A DNA stretch of 6,393 bases from Actinobacteria bacterium 13_2_20CM_68_14 (GTDB taxonomy: Bacteria; Actinomycetota; Thermoleophilia; Gaiellales; Gaiellaceae), in contig MNDB01000061.1 in assembly GCA_001914705.1 (NCBI GenBank), positions 1 to 6,393 of the forward strand, given 5' to 3'. The stretch's first letter is position 1. Every line of letters starts with the position of its first letter. A program made the translations under genes and the position numbers. A model generated the notes under the pieces. The model searched no databases. It worked only from the letters and a program-made list of their open reading frames with translations, and was not told the DNA's origin. Positions 1 through 6,087 of this stretch are shown piece after piece.

Positions 1-186
1 GCCCTGGTCGCCAGGATCTCGCTGCGGCTTCCGGAGGGTCTGAAGCTCGCGATCGAGGCGGCCGCGACCCGCGAGGGCGTCTCCGTCAACGCGTGGCTCG
101 TTCGCTCGCTCGCCCGTGCCGTCGGCTCGGTCGGCGGCGCGCGCAGGGGTTCAGGGAATCGACTCACCGGCTTCGGCCGGAGCTAA
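1..186 (+). CDS. HicB-type ribbon-helix-helix DNA-binding protein, C-terminal part
   Basis: Partial gene open at the left edge; 61 residues remain before the TAA stop. The segment RISLRLPEGLKLAIEAAA is the beta-strand plus first helix of a ribbon-helix-helix (Arc/CopG/HicB) fold, and the following REGVSVNAWLVRSLARA is the characteristic second helix of HicB C-terminal domains. A Gly/Arg-rich tail ending LTGFGRS follows. Proteins of this type dimerise and bind operator DNA; classic HicB also neutralises the RNase toxin HicA, but no HicA-like gene is visible downstream, so a role as a stand-alone repressor is the better inference. Its stop overlaps the Shine-Dalgarno site of the next small ORF, and it is followed at short spacing by the DUF4097 and MFS genes, which it may autoregulate as a unit. 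The start and any N-terminal domain lie outside the window. Confidence 0.8.
   Translation, partial: ALVARISLRLPEGLKLAIEAAATREGVSVNAWLVRSLARAVGSVGGARRGSGNRLTGFGRS
167..180 (+). promoter_or_regulatory. C(UUCG)G tetraloop hairpin just before a Shine-Dalgarno site
   Basis: CCGGC-TTCG-GCCGG forms a perfect 5-bp stem closed by the exceptionally stable C(UUCG)G tetraloop. It lies inside the last codons of the HicB-like gene and ends 4 bases before the AAGGAGG of the next ORF. It could keep the ribosome-binding site exposed, or act as an mRNA stability or processing element. It may equally be chance in GC-rich coding sequence, since it encodes the ordinary tail residues TGFG. Confidence 0.35.
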
Positions 187-191
187 GGAGG
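185..191 (+). promoter_or_regulatory. Strong Shine-Dalgarno site for the 39-residue ORF
   Basis: AAGGAGG, a full-strength anti-16S match, overlaps the TAA stop of the HicB-like gene (184-186) and sits 4 bases before the ATG at 196. It is the best ribosome-binding site in the window and is the main argument that the 39-residue ORF is really translated. The DUF4097 gene itself has no comparable site. Confidence 0.75.
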
Positions 192-195
192 AGAG

Positions 196-315
196 ATGTT
201 GTTCCATCTGCCGTTCGGACATGCCGAGGTGCGCATCGACTCGCGCGACCCCCACAAGATCCACTCCGCTGCCGCCCTCGACGTCATCCGCCGCGTGCGG
301 GCCCGCCGGTCATGA
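196..315 (+). CDS. 39-residue uncharacterised small protein
   Basis: A short ORF starting MLFHLPFGHAEVRIDSRD and ending in a basic VIRRVRARRS. I do not recognise its family. Three things support it: a strong AAGGAGG ribosome-binding site 4 bases upstream, placement 9 bp after the HicB-like stop, and a stop (TGA, 313-315) that overlaps the ATG of the DUF4097 gene as ATGA. The predicted peptide has no membrane segment or signal peptide; the first half looks beta-like (HAEVRI) and the second is a probable short amphipathic basic helix. It could be a functional microprotein, for instance a partner of the DUF4097 protein or of the HicB-like regulator, or a coupling ORF whose translation delivers ribosomes to the next start. 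The evidence is for translation, not for function. Confidence 0.6.
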   Translation: MLFHLPFGHAEVRIDSRDPHKIHSAAALDVIRRVRARRS

Positions 316-1145
316 GGCGCGAGACCTTCGACACGCCGGGCGAGGTCACGCTCGACCTGCGAGTCGCGCAGGGCCGGGTCGACCTCGAGACCGTGCCGGG
401 TGGCACGACGACCGAGGTCGAGCTCGATGCCCGCGGCAACGACGAGGAGGTGCGCGAGCTGCTCGAGGAGGCTCAGATCGAGTCTCGCGAGCGGCAAGGC
501 GGCTACGAGGTCGTCGTTCACGTCGAAGACAGACGGCGGGTCGGATTCGGCTTCTGGCGCAAGGTCGAGATTCGCCTGAAGGTCAGGGCGCCTGAAGGGG
601 CCAAGGTGCAATTCGAGGGCGCCTCCGCGGACCTCCGCGGCCGAGGCCGCTTCGGTGAGCTCGAGGCCGACAGCGCGTCAGGAGACGTCGAGTTCGACGA
701 CGTCGCGGGAGACGCGGCCGTCAACGCGGCCAGCGGCGACGTGACCCTGCGCGCGATCGGCGGCGCCGCCGAGGTCAACACCGCCTCCGGCGACGTCGAG
801 CTGGGGCGCGTTGGAGGCGACCTGGTTGCCAAGGCCGCCTCCGGGGACGTCAGGGTCGACGACGCCGGAGCAGGCGTCAAAATCAGAACCGCTTCCGGCG
901 ACCAGCGCATCGGCGGGGTCACTGCGGGCAGCGTCGAGCTCCAGTCGATGTCGGGCGACATCAGCGTCGGCATCCGCCAGGGGTCGAACGTCTGGGTCGA
1001 CGCTCGCGCGATGAGCGGCGACCTGAGCTCCGAGCTCGAGCTCGGCGACGAGCAGCCTGCCGACGACGCTCCGCTCGTTGAGTTGCGAGCGGCCTCGATG
1101 AGCGGCGACGTCAACGTCGTCCGTGCGCCGGCGCTGACCACCTAG
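312..1145 (+). CDS. DUF4097 family beta-strand repeat protein
   Basis: A 277-residue protein of the DUF4097 (adhesin-like beta-strand repeat) family; the biochemical function of the family is not established. Residues 1-100 form a beta-rich N-terminal domain beginning RRETFDTPGEVTLDLRV. Residues 118-270 are a repeat domain with eight SGD motifs at 123, 141, 159, 177, 195, 214, 235 and 264, the first five exactly 18 residues apart, as expected for successive rungs of a right-handed beta-solenoid. No signal peptide, lipobox or membrane segment is visible, so the protein is probably cytoplasmic or associates with other factors. The ATG at 312 is chosen because it overlaps the previous stop (ATGA) and begins the conserved domain; there is no good Shine-Dalgarno site, which points to translational coupling. 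The frame stays open upstream to 93, but that stretch overlaps the HicB-like gene and reads as Arg-rich noise. The next gene starts 4 bp after the stop. Confidence 0.88.
   Translation: MRRETFDTPGEVTLDLRVAQGRVDLETVPGGTTTEVELDARGNDEEVRELLEEAQIESRERQGGYEVVVHVEDRRRVGFGFWRKVEIRLKVRAPEGAKVQFEGASADLRGRGRFGELEADSASGDVEFDDVAGDAAVNAASGDVTLRAIGGAAEVNTASGDVELGRVGGDLVAKAASGDVRVDDAGAGVKIRTASGDQRIGGVTAGSVELQSMSGDISVGIRQGSNVWVDARAMSGDLSSELELGDEQPADDAPLVELRAASMSGDVNVVRAPALTT
669..1118 (+). repeat. Protein-level 18-residue SGD repeats (beta-solenoid rungs)
   Basis: Eight units within the DUF4097 gene carry the core A/S-SGD-hydrophobic. The spacings between successive SGD motifs are 18, 18, 18, 18, 19, 21 and 29 residues. 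The DNA of the motif varies between units (tcaggagac, agcggcgac, tccggcgac, tccggggac, tcgggcgac), so the repeat is held at protein level and is not a recent tandem DNA duplication. The units after 940 shift from A-SGD to M-SGD. Confidence 0.8.
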
Positions 1146-1149
1146 AACC

Positions 1150-2367
1150 TTGCTGCGCGACCGCCGCTTGCTGGCGCTGCTCGTCGCCGAGACGGTTTCG
1201 ACGACGGGCACGCAGATGACCTGGCTAGCGCTGCCGTGGTTTGTGCTCACCACGACGGGATCGGCGGGCAAGATGACGCTCGTCCTCGCCAGCGAGGCTG
1301 TCGGGCTGGTGTCGATGGGTTTGCCGGGCGGAACGATCTTGACGAGGCTCGGGCCGCGCTGGACGATGATGATCGCGGATGGCGCACGGGCGCCGTTCAT
1401 GCTGATCATTCCGCTCCTGTACTGGAGCGGCGCACTGACTTTTCCGCTCCTGCTCGGACTCGTCTTCGTCGTGGGCGCGCTCAGCGGCCCGTACTTCGCC
1501 GCGCAGCGCACACTCGTGCCGGAGCTCGTCGGTGAAGCAGAGAACGTGGTCGGCAAAGCGAACGCGTTCTTGCAGAGCGCGCAGCGCGTGACGATGCTGC
1601 TCGGGCCCGCGGTCGCCGGGGTACTGATCGCCTGGGTGGGCGCGCCGAGCGTGCTCGTGATCGACGCCGCGACCTACGTGGTCTCGTTCGTGCTCGTCGG
1701 GGCTTTCGTGCGGGTGGCACGGCGTGTGGTCGAGCCCGAGCAGCGGGGCAGGTTCCTCGACGGCTTTCGCTTCATCGTCCGCGACCCGCTGCTCCGCGGC
1801 TGGAGCGTCGCTTTCATCACGGGCGACGCCGCCTGGATGGCGTTCTTCGCCGCGGTGCCGGTGCTCGTCGTCGCCGAGTACGGGGCGGATCCGCGGATCG
1901 CCGGGTGGATCTTCGCCTCCTTCGGCGTCGGCGCCGTGATCGGAAACGTGGTCGCGTACCGCCTCCAGGACCGAACCGACGGCCTGACCCTCGTCGCGAC
2001 GCTCGTTTATGGCCAGGCTTTGCCTCTGTGGGTCCTCGTCTTCGACGTTCCGGCCGTGGCGATCATCGGCGCGATCTTCGTCTCCGGCCTCTTCAACGGC
2101 CTCGTCAATCCGGCGATCCACACGCTGCTGACACTCAGCTCGCCGCCGGCGATCCGGGCCCGAGTGATGCCGGCACTCAGCGCTGTCCTGATGCTCTCGC
2201 TCCCGCTTGGACTCGCGGTAGCGGGACCGGTGCTGAGCACCGCCGGAGCGCACCCCGTACTCGTCGGCTTCGCCGTGACGCAGACAGCGGCGATGACGCT
2301 GGTCTCGATCCTCGGTCTGCGCGTCCGCGCTTCGCGCCGCGCCGACGAGCTCTCGCTCGCTGCCTAG
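1150..2367 (+). CDS. MFS transporter
   Basis: A 405-residue integral membrane protein of the major facilitator superfamily, with the length and hydrophobic pattern of a 12-helix carrier: two blocks of helices (about 8-185 and 215-390) joined by a charged loop near 190-212 (RRVVEPEQRGRFLDGFRF). The loop between helices 2 and 3 (GTILTRLGPR, residues 61-70) is a version of MFS motif A in which the usual Asp is Thr. The sequence resembles the EntS/MFS_3-like group often annotated as efflux proteins; the substrate cannot be told. Translation begins at TTG 1150, because the only other upstream codons before an in-frame stop at 1135 are not starts; no clear Shine-Dalgarno site is present. Starting 4 bp after the DUF4097 stop, it is probably translated by re-initiation on the same mRNA. 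Its TAG stop interlocks with that of the convergent DUF1360 gene. Confidence 0.88.
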   Translation: MLRDRRLLALLVAETVSTTGTQMTWLALPWFVLTTTGSAGKMTLVLASEAVGLVSMGLPGGTILTRLGPRWTMMIADGARAPFMLIIPLLYWSGALTFPLLLGLVFVVGALSGPYFAAQRTLVPELVGEAENVVGKANAFLQSAQRVTMLLGPAVAGVLIAWVGAPSVLVIDAATYVVSFVLVGAFVRVARRVVEPEQRGRFLDGFRFIVRDPLLRGWSVAFITGDAAWMAFFAAVPVLVVAEYGADPRIAGWIFASFGVGAVIGNVVAYRLQDRTDGLTLVATLVYGQALPLWVLVFDVPAVAIIGAIFVSGLFNGLVNPAIHTLLTLSSPPAIRARVMPALSAVLMLSLPLGLAVAGPVLSTAGAHPVLVGFAVTQTAAMTLVSILGLRVRASRRADELSLAA

Positions 2368-2837
2368 TCGACTTCCGGCTCGTTCGCCTTGGCGGTCAAC
2401 GCAGCGAAACCGGCCTGCAGGAAGTCATTCGCGGCCGCCGCGCCGAGCGACCAGGTCAGCAACCGTCCGAACCGAGGCGCCAGGATTTGCGTGGACGCAA
2501 GACCGGCGGCGGCCCAGGTGCCGATGCAGCGCGTGCAGGTGACGAGCTCGCCGATCGCCTCGTCGAAGCCGCCCGTTCGCACGGGCTCCTCGTCCCCGCT
2601 GCGCGCGTCACCGCGCACGAAGGGCTCGCGCACGAAGCTCGCGACCGAGTCGCGAGAGAGCGTCCGCGCGACCTTGAACGTCGCCAGTCCGAGGACTCCG
2701 AGGTCGAGTGCGGTCTGGCACTGGGGGTCGCGATCCAGCGCCCGGCTGAGCGCGCCCGCGCCCGCCAGCCCGGCCGCGTAGAGACCAAGAATCGCCGCGT
2801 ACGAGCGGTACGGCGGGCGTGCTTCGAACGCAGACAT
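2364..2837 (-). CDS. DUF1360 family membrane protein
   Basis: A 157-residue protein matching the DUF1360 pattern: a hydrophobic N-terminal segment (about 12-31), the conserved stretch LSRDSVASFVREPFVR (60-75), a CxxC motif in CTRCIGTW (Cys101, Cys104) and two further hydrophobic segments (about 106-121 and 127-147). The family is found in Gram-positive bacteria and sporulating firmicutes; its biochemical role is not defined, though the paired cysteines suggest metal or redox chemistry at the membrane. I chose ATG 2837; an in-frame TTG at 2870 would add 11 residues but would place the start inside uvrB. No good Shine-Dalgarno site or -10 is evident for it. Its start is 19 bp from that of uvrB in the opposite direction, and its stop shares a CTAG with the MFS gene. 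Confidence 0.8.
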   Translation of the reverse strand: MSAFEARPPYRSYAAILGLYAAGLAGAGALSRALDRDPQCQTALDLGVLGLATFKVARTLSRDSVASFVREPFVRGDARSGDEEPVRTGGFDEAIGELVTCTRCIGTWAAAGLASTQILAPRFGRLLTWSLGAAAANDFLQAGFAALTAKANEPEVD

Positions 2838-2843
2838 CGCAGC

Positions 2844-2857
2844 TAGCCTGTTCTCGA
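2844..2857 (+). promoter_or_regulatory. uvrB promoter -10 element, leaderless type
   Basis: TAGCCT at 2844-2849 fits the TANNNT -10 consensus and is followed by seven bases and then the uvrB ATG at 2857. With a usual 6-7-base gap to the transcription start, the first transcribed base would be the A of the ATG. No Shine-Dalgarno site lies in the 19-bp intergenic gap. No convincing -35 is visible, which is usual for such promoters. Confidence 0.55.
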
Positions 2858-4863
2858 TGGCCGAGTTCAAAACCTCCGATGCCTACCAGCCGACCGGCGA
2901 CCAGCCCCGGGCGATCGCCACCCTGTCGGAAGCGCTGAGCGCGGGCGAGCGCTACCAGACGCTGCTGGGCGCGACGGGCACAGGGAAGACGGCGACGATG
3001 GCGTGGATCATCGAGGAGGTCGGCCGGCCGGCCCTCCTGATCGCGCACAACAAGACCCTTGCGGCGCAGCTCTGCAACGAGCTGCGGGAGTTCTTTCCGA
3101 ACAACGCCGTCGAGTACTTCGTCTCCTACTACGACTACTACCAGCCCGAGGCGTACGTCCCTCAGGCCGACCTCTACATCGAGAAGGACTCGTCCCAGAA
3201 CGACGACATCGCGCGGCTGCGGCTCGCCGCGACCTCGTCGCTGTTCACGCGCCGCGACGTGGTCGTCGTCGCCTCCGTCTCCTGCATCTACGGCCTCGGC
3301 TCGCCGGAGGAGTGGCGTGACCGGGTGCTGATCCTGACGGTCGGCGAAGAGCACGACCGGGATCTCGCCCTGCGCAAGCTGATCGACAGCCAGTACGTCC
3401 GCAACGACTCGGTGCTCGGCCGTGGCCGCTTCCGGGTCAAAGGCGACGTCGTCGAGGTGCAGCCGGCGAACTCCGAGACCGCTTACAGGATCTCCTTCTT
3501 CGGCGACGAGGTCGAGCAGATCAGCCACTTCGACCCGCTGACGGGCGAGATCTACACGCACCTCGACAACGTCGCGATCTGGCCCGCGACCGAGTACGTG
3601 ACCTCGAAGCCGACGATCGAGCGCGCCGTCGACGAGATCCGCCACGAGCTCGAGCAGCAGGTCCGGCAGTTCGAGTCCGAGAACCGGCTGCTGGAGGCGC
3701 ACCGGATCCGCCAGCGCACCGAGTACGACCTCGAGATGCTGAAGGAGCTCGGCTTCTGCAACGGGATCGAGAACTACTCGCGGATCCTCGAAGGCCGAGC
3801 GCCCGGGACGCACCCGTTCACGCTGCTCGATTACTTCCCCCAGGACTTCGTCGTCTTCGTCGACGAGTCGCACCAGACGGTGCCGCAGCTCGGCGGCATG
3901 TACGAGGGCGACCGCTCGCGCAAGCAGACGCTCGTCGACTACGGCTTCCGCCTGCCGTCGGCGCTCGACAACCGGCCGCTCCGCTTCGACGAGTTCCTCG
4001 AGAAGGTGCCGCAGATGGTCTTCGTCTCCGCGACGCCGGGGCCGTACGAGCTCCGCCACTCGACCCGGATCGCCGAGCAGCTGATCCGCCCGACCGGGAT
4101 CGTCGACCCGGAGGTCGAGCTGCGCGCGACGAAGAACCAGATCGACGACCTGCTGAACGAGGTGCGCCGGCGGGAGGAGGTCGGCGAGCGGGTGCTCGTG
4201 ACCACGCTGACCAAGAAGATGGCCGAGGACCTGACCGACTACCTGCTCGAGTCGGGCGTCAAGGCGCGCTACCTCCACTCCGAGATCGACACGCTCGAGC
4301 GGATCCAGATCATCCGCGAGCTCCGGCTCGGCGAGTACGACGTGCTCGTCGGCGTCAACCTGCTGCGCGAAGGGCTCGACCTCCCCGAGGTCTCACTCGT
4401 CGCAGTGCTCGACGCCGACAAGGAAGGCTTCCTGCGCGGCAAGACGGCGCTCGTCCAGACGATCGGCCGCGCAGCGCGGAACACGAACGGCAAGGTGCTG
4501 ATGTACGCGGACAAGCTGACCGAGGCGATCAAGGGCGCACTCGACGAGACGAACCGCCGCCGCACCAAGCAGCTCGCCTACAACGAGGAGCACGGGATCA
4601 CGCCGGAGTCGATCCGGAAGGGCGTCTCCGATATCGCCGAGTTCCTCTCGCTCGAGTCGCCGACCGTCCCGGGCCGGCGCCGCCGCGACGGCCGCAAGGT
4701 CGAGGGCATGAGTACCGAGGAGCTCGAGAAGCTCGTGATCACGCTCGAGGAGGAGATGTTCACGGCCGCGGAGGAGCTGCGGTTCGAGTACGCGGCCAAG
4801 CTCCGCGACGAGATCAAGGACCTGCGGCGCGAGGTGCTCGCAGCGACGCCGGCCACGCCTTAG
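2857..4863 (+). CDS. uvrB: UvrABC excinuclease subunit B
   Basis: Complete 668-residue UvrB, the damage-verifying DNA helicase of nucleotide excision repair; it receives damaged DNA from UvrA and recruits UvrC for incision. Landmarks in order: the N-terminal YQPTGDQPRAI box (10-20), Walker A GATGTGKT (38-45), the Tyr-rich beta-hairpin that clamps DNA (SYYDYYQPEAYVP, 90-102), the insertion with CNGIENYSR (301-309), the DESH helicase motif II (336-339), VSATPGPYEL (390-399), helicase motifs V and VI (GVNLLREGLDLP at 499-510, QTIGRAARN at 534-542), and a C-terminal UVR motif (about 620-660) that binds UvrC. All key residues seem intact and the length is normal. ATG 2857 gives the expected N-terminus. 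Apparently leaderless; a small membrane-protein gene follows at 5 bp. No sign of SOS-box control was found in the short upstream gap. Confidence 0.98.
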   Translation: MAEFKTSDAYQPTGDQPRAIATLSEALSAGERYQTLLGATGTGKTATMAWIIEEVGRPALLIAHNKTLAAQLCNELREFFPNNAVEYFVSYYDYYQPEAYVPQADLYIEKDSSQNDDIARLRLAATSSLFTRRDVVVVASVSCIYGLGSPEEWRDRVLILTVGEEHDRDLALRKLIDSQYVRNDSVLGRGRFRVKGDVVEVQPANSETAYRISFFGDEVEQISHFDPLTGEIYTHLDNVAIWPATEYVTSKPTIERAVDEIRHELEQQVRQFESENRLLEAHRIRQRTEYDLEMLKELGFCNGIENYSRILEGRAPGTHPFTLLDYFPQDFVVFVDESHQTVPQLGGMYEGDRSRKQTLVDYGFRLPSALDNRPLRFDEFLEKVPQMVFVSATPGPYELRHSTRIAEQLIRPTGIVDPEVELRATKNQIDDLLNEVRRREEVGERVLVTTLTKKMAEDLTDYLLESGVKARYLHSEIDTLERIQIIRELRLGEYDVLVGVNLLREGLDLPEVSLVAVLDADKEGFLRGKTALVQTIGRAARNTNGKVLMYADKLTEAIKGALDETNRRRTKQLAYNEEHGITPESIRKGVSDIAEFLSLESPTVPGRRRRDGRKVEGMSTEELEKLVITLEEEMFTAAEELRFEYAAKLRDEIKDLRREVLAATPATP

Positions 4864-4868
4864 GGCAG

Positions 4869-5156
4869 ATGACGCTCGCCTTCATCATCGCGATCCTGAT
4901 CTGGGGCTTCGCCATCGGCGGGCTCGCCCGCTTCGCAGTCCCGGGGCCTGATCCGATGCCGATCTGGATGACGACCGCGATCGGGATCGGCGGCTCGCTG
5001 ATCGGCGGCATCCTCTCCCGCCTGCTGTTCGGCACGGCCACGAGTTTCTTCTTTGCCTTTCTCGGCGCCGTCCTGCTCGTGGTCCTGCACCGGAAGTATG
5101 TCCAGCACCGGCCGATCTCAGGCCCTGGCGCTCAGCGGCCGCCGCAGGCTCACTAA
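4869..5156 (+). CDS. GlsB/YeaQ/YmgE family small membrane protein
   Basis: A 95-residue protein with three hydrophobic segments (about 3-21, 33-54 and 58-75) rich in Gly pairs: IWGFAIGGLARFAVPGPDP followed by IGIGGSLIGGILSRLLFG. This Gly-rich order, with the ...LARF.VPG.DP loop, is that of the transglycosylase-associated (PF04226) family, annotated in other bacteria as a stress-response membrane protein; the molecular function is unknown. A short hydrophilic tail ends GAQRPPQAH. ATG 4869 lies 5 bp after the uvrB stop with a weak AGGG before it, so it is probably co-transcribed and coupled with uvrB. A strong hairpin 27 bp after its stop likely ends the transcript. Confidence 0.8.
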   Translation: MTLAFIIAILIWGFAIGGLARFAVPGPDPMPIWMTTAIGIGGSLIGGILSRLLFGTATSFFFAFLGAVLLVVLHRKYVQHRPISGPGAQRPPQAH

Positions 5157-5183
5157 GGCGCTCGCTTGCGACGCCGTCTCAGA

Positions 5184-5208
5184 GGTCGCCCGATTCACTC
5201 GGGCGACC
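5184..5208. terminator. Bidirectional hairpin terminator between convergent genes
   Basis: GGTCGCCCGA-TTCAC-TCGGGCGACC: a perfect 10-bp, GC-rich stem with a 5-base loop. It lies 27 bp after the GlsB-like stop and 57 bp after the stop of the convergent phosphoesterase gene, so it can serve both. There is no T-tract on either side, which is common for GC-rich actinobacterial terminators but leaves the mechanism open. Confidence 0.75.
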
Positions 5209-5212
5209 GCTA

Positions 5213-5246
5213 AACCCGGCTAAAGGTCAGGCAGGGACCCCGGGTT
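5213..5246. terminator. Second hairpin, bulged, in the same convergent gap
   Basis: AACCCGG (5213-5219) pairs with CCGGGTT (5240-5246), and inside it GGTC (5225-5228) pairs with GACC (5236-5239), leaving a 7-base loop and a 5-base CTAAA bulge on one side: 11 pairs in all. It lies 19 bp beyond the phosphoesterase stop and 4 bp from the first hairpin. It is most likely the first terminator met by minus-strand transcripts, with no T-tract. A rival pairing, AGGCAG (5229-5234) with CTGCCT (5253-5258), would disrupt it. Confidence 0.5.
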
Positions 5247-5265
5247 GCCAGGCTGCCTCAGCCCA

Positions 5266-6087
5266 TCAAGCAGGCTCGATCTTCAGCGGCTCGCTTCCGC
5301 GCGGGAATCTCCTGATCGCGGTGAGGCCCCAATCGTTCTCCCGCCAGACGTAGGTCTCGACGACGAGCTCGTGCTCGTGGGCTTCGTAGACGTGCAGGCC
5401 GCGGGCTTCGCCGCGGCGGTCGGGCCGCGGCTGCCCCAGCCCGGGGGCGATGGAGACCGTCGCCCCCCGCAGGCTGCCCGGGGCGACCTCGAACTCGTGC
5501 CGCTCGGAGACGGCTGCCTGGTGGATGTGGCCGGCGAGGATCAGCTCGGCGCCCGCGTCGACGAGCGCGGCGAGTACGTGGCTGCGCCGTGCGACCGGCT
5601 TCTTGCGCGAGCGCCAGGGGGCGCCGATCAAGTGGTGGTGGAGGACGACGACCCGAAGTGCGCCGCCGGGCGCACCGGCGAGCAGCTCGGCGGCCCGTTG
5701 CAGCTGCCCGGAGCGAACGCCCCCGGACTGGTGCCGCCACGGCCGCACCGAGTTGAGGCCGACGACGAACAGGCCGTCGGCTTGGTGGACGGGCTCCGTC
5801 GTCTGCCAGTGCCGCTCGAACTCGCGGAACGGATGTGTGAAGCGGGCCGGGAACGCCCACGGGATGTCGTGGTTGCCCGGGACGACCAGCAGCGGCCGTT
5901 CGAGTCGCTTCAGAAACGCCGCCGCGCGATCATGCTCGCGAGGCCGTGCACGGTGCGTCAGATCGCCGCTGGCGATGATCAATTCGGGGTCGACGCGCTC
6001 GATCAGGGAGACCAGCGCGCGCTCGACCTCCGGCTCCTCGACGGTGCCGACGTGCAGGTCAGAGAGGTGGAGGAGCCTTGCTGGCAC
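5266..6087 (-). CDS. Calcineurin-like metallophosphoesterase (CpdA type)
   Basis: A 273-residue cytosolic phosphoesterase of the class III cyclic nucleotide phosphodiesterase group. All signature metal-ligand blocks are present in order: DLH (Asp10, His12), GDLTH (Asp42), GNHD (Asn72-His73), the HHH cluster (150-152) and GHIH (His187, His189). These bind a dinuclear metal centre that hydrolyses phosphoesters; the homologue CpdA cleaves 3',5'-cAMP, but the substrate here could be another cyclic nucleotide or phosphodiester. The start is GTG 6087, which gives the tight PARLLHLSDLHVG N-terminus; no Shine-Dalgarno site is seen on this strand. It diverges across 29 bp from the 79-residue gene and ends in the double-hairpin region facing the GlsB-like gene. 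Confidence 0.9.
   Translation of the reverse strand: MPARLLHLSDLHVGTVEEPEVERALVSLIERVDPELIIASGDLTHRARPREHDRAAAFLKRLERPLLVVPGNHDIPWAFPARFTHPFREFERHWQTTEPVHQADGLFVVGLNSVRPWRHQSGGVRSGQLQRAAELLAGAPGGALRVVVLHHHLIGAPWRSRKKPVARRSHVLAALVDAGAELILAGHIHQAAVSERHEFEVAPGSLRGATVSIAPGLGQPRPDRRGEARGLHVYEAHEHELVVETYVWRENDWGLTAIRRFPRGSEPLKIEPA

Noticed and set aside
1..186. Complete HicAB toxin-antitoxin system
   Set aside because: Only a HicB-type C-terminal domain is visible; no small HicA RNA-binding protein is encoded downstream, and upstream sequence is not available.
93..311. N-terminal extension of the DUF4097 protein to an upstream ATG
   Set aside because: It would overlap the HicB-like gene and the 39-residue ORF, and reads as Arg/Pro-rich noise; the domain starts at the ATG at 312.
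1030..1045. Perfect 16-bp palindrome CCGAGCTCGAGCTCGG
   Set aside because: It is inside the DUF4097 gene and arises from repeated GAG/CTC codons for Glu and Leu; there is no sign that it is an operator.
1225..2253. A 342-residue minus-strand open frame antisense to the MFS gene
   Set aside because: The product is dominated by Glu, Arg, Asp and His with no domain, whereas the plus strand gives a clean transporter.
2838..2870. TTG start at 2870 for the DUF1360 protein
   Set aside because: It would begin inside uvrB; the ATG at 2837 directly precedes a plausible N-terminus.
2608..4278. A 556-residue open frame on the minus strand, antisense to uvrB and the DUF1360 region
   Set aside because: It is Arg/Val/Leu/Asp-rich low-complexity translation, the typical shadow of GC-rich coding DNA; uvrB on the other strand is unquestionable and no domain is recognisable in the antisense frame.
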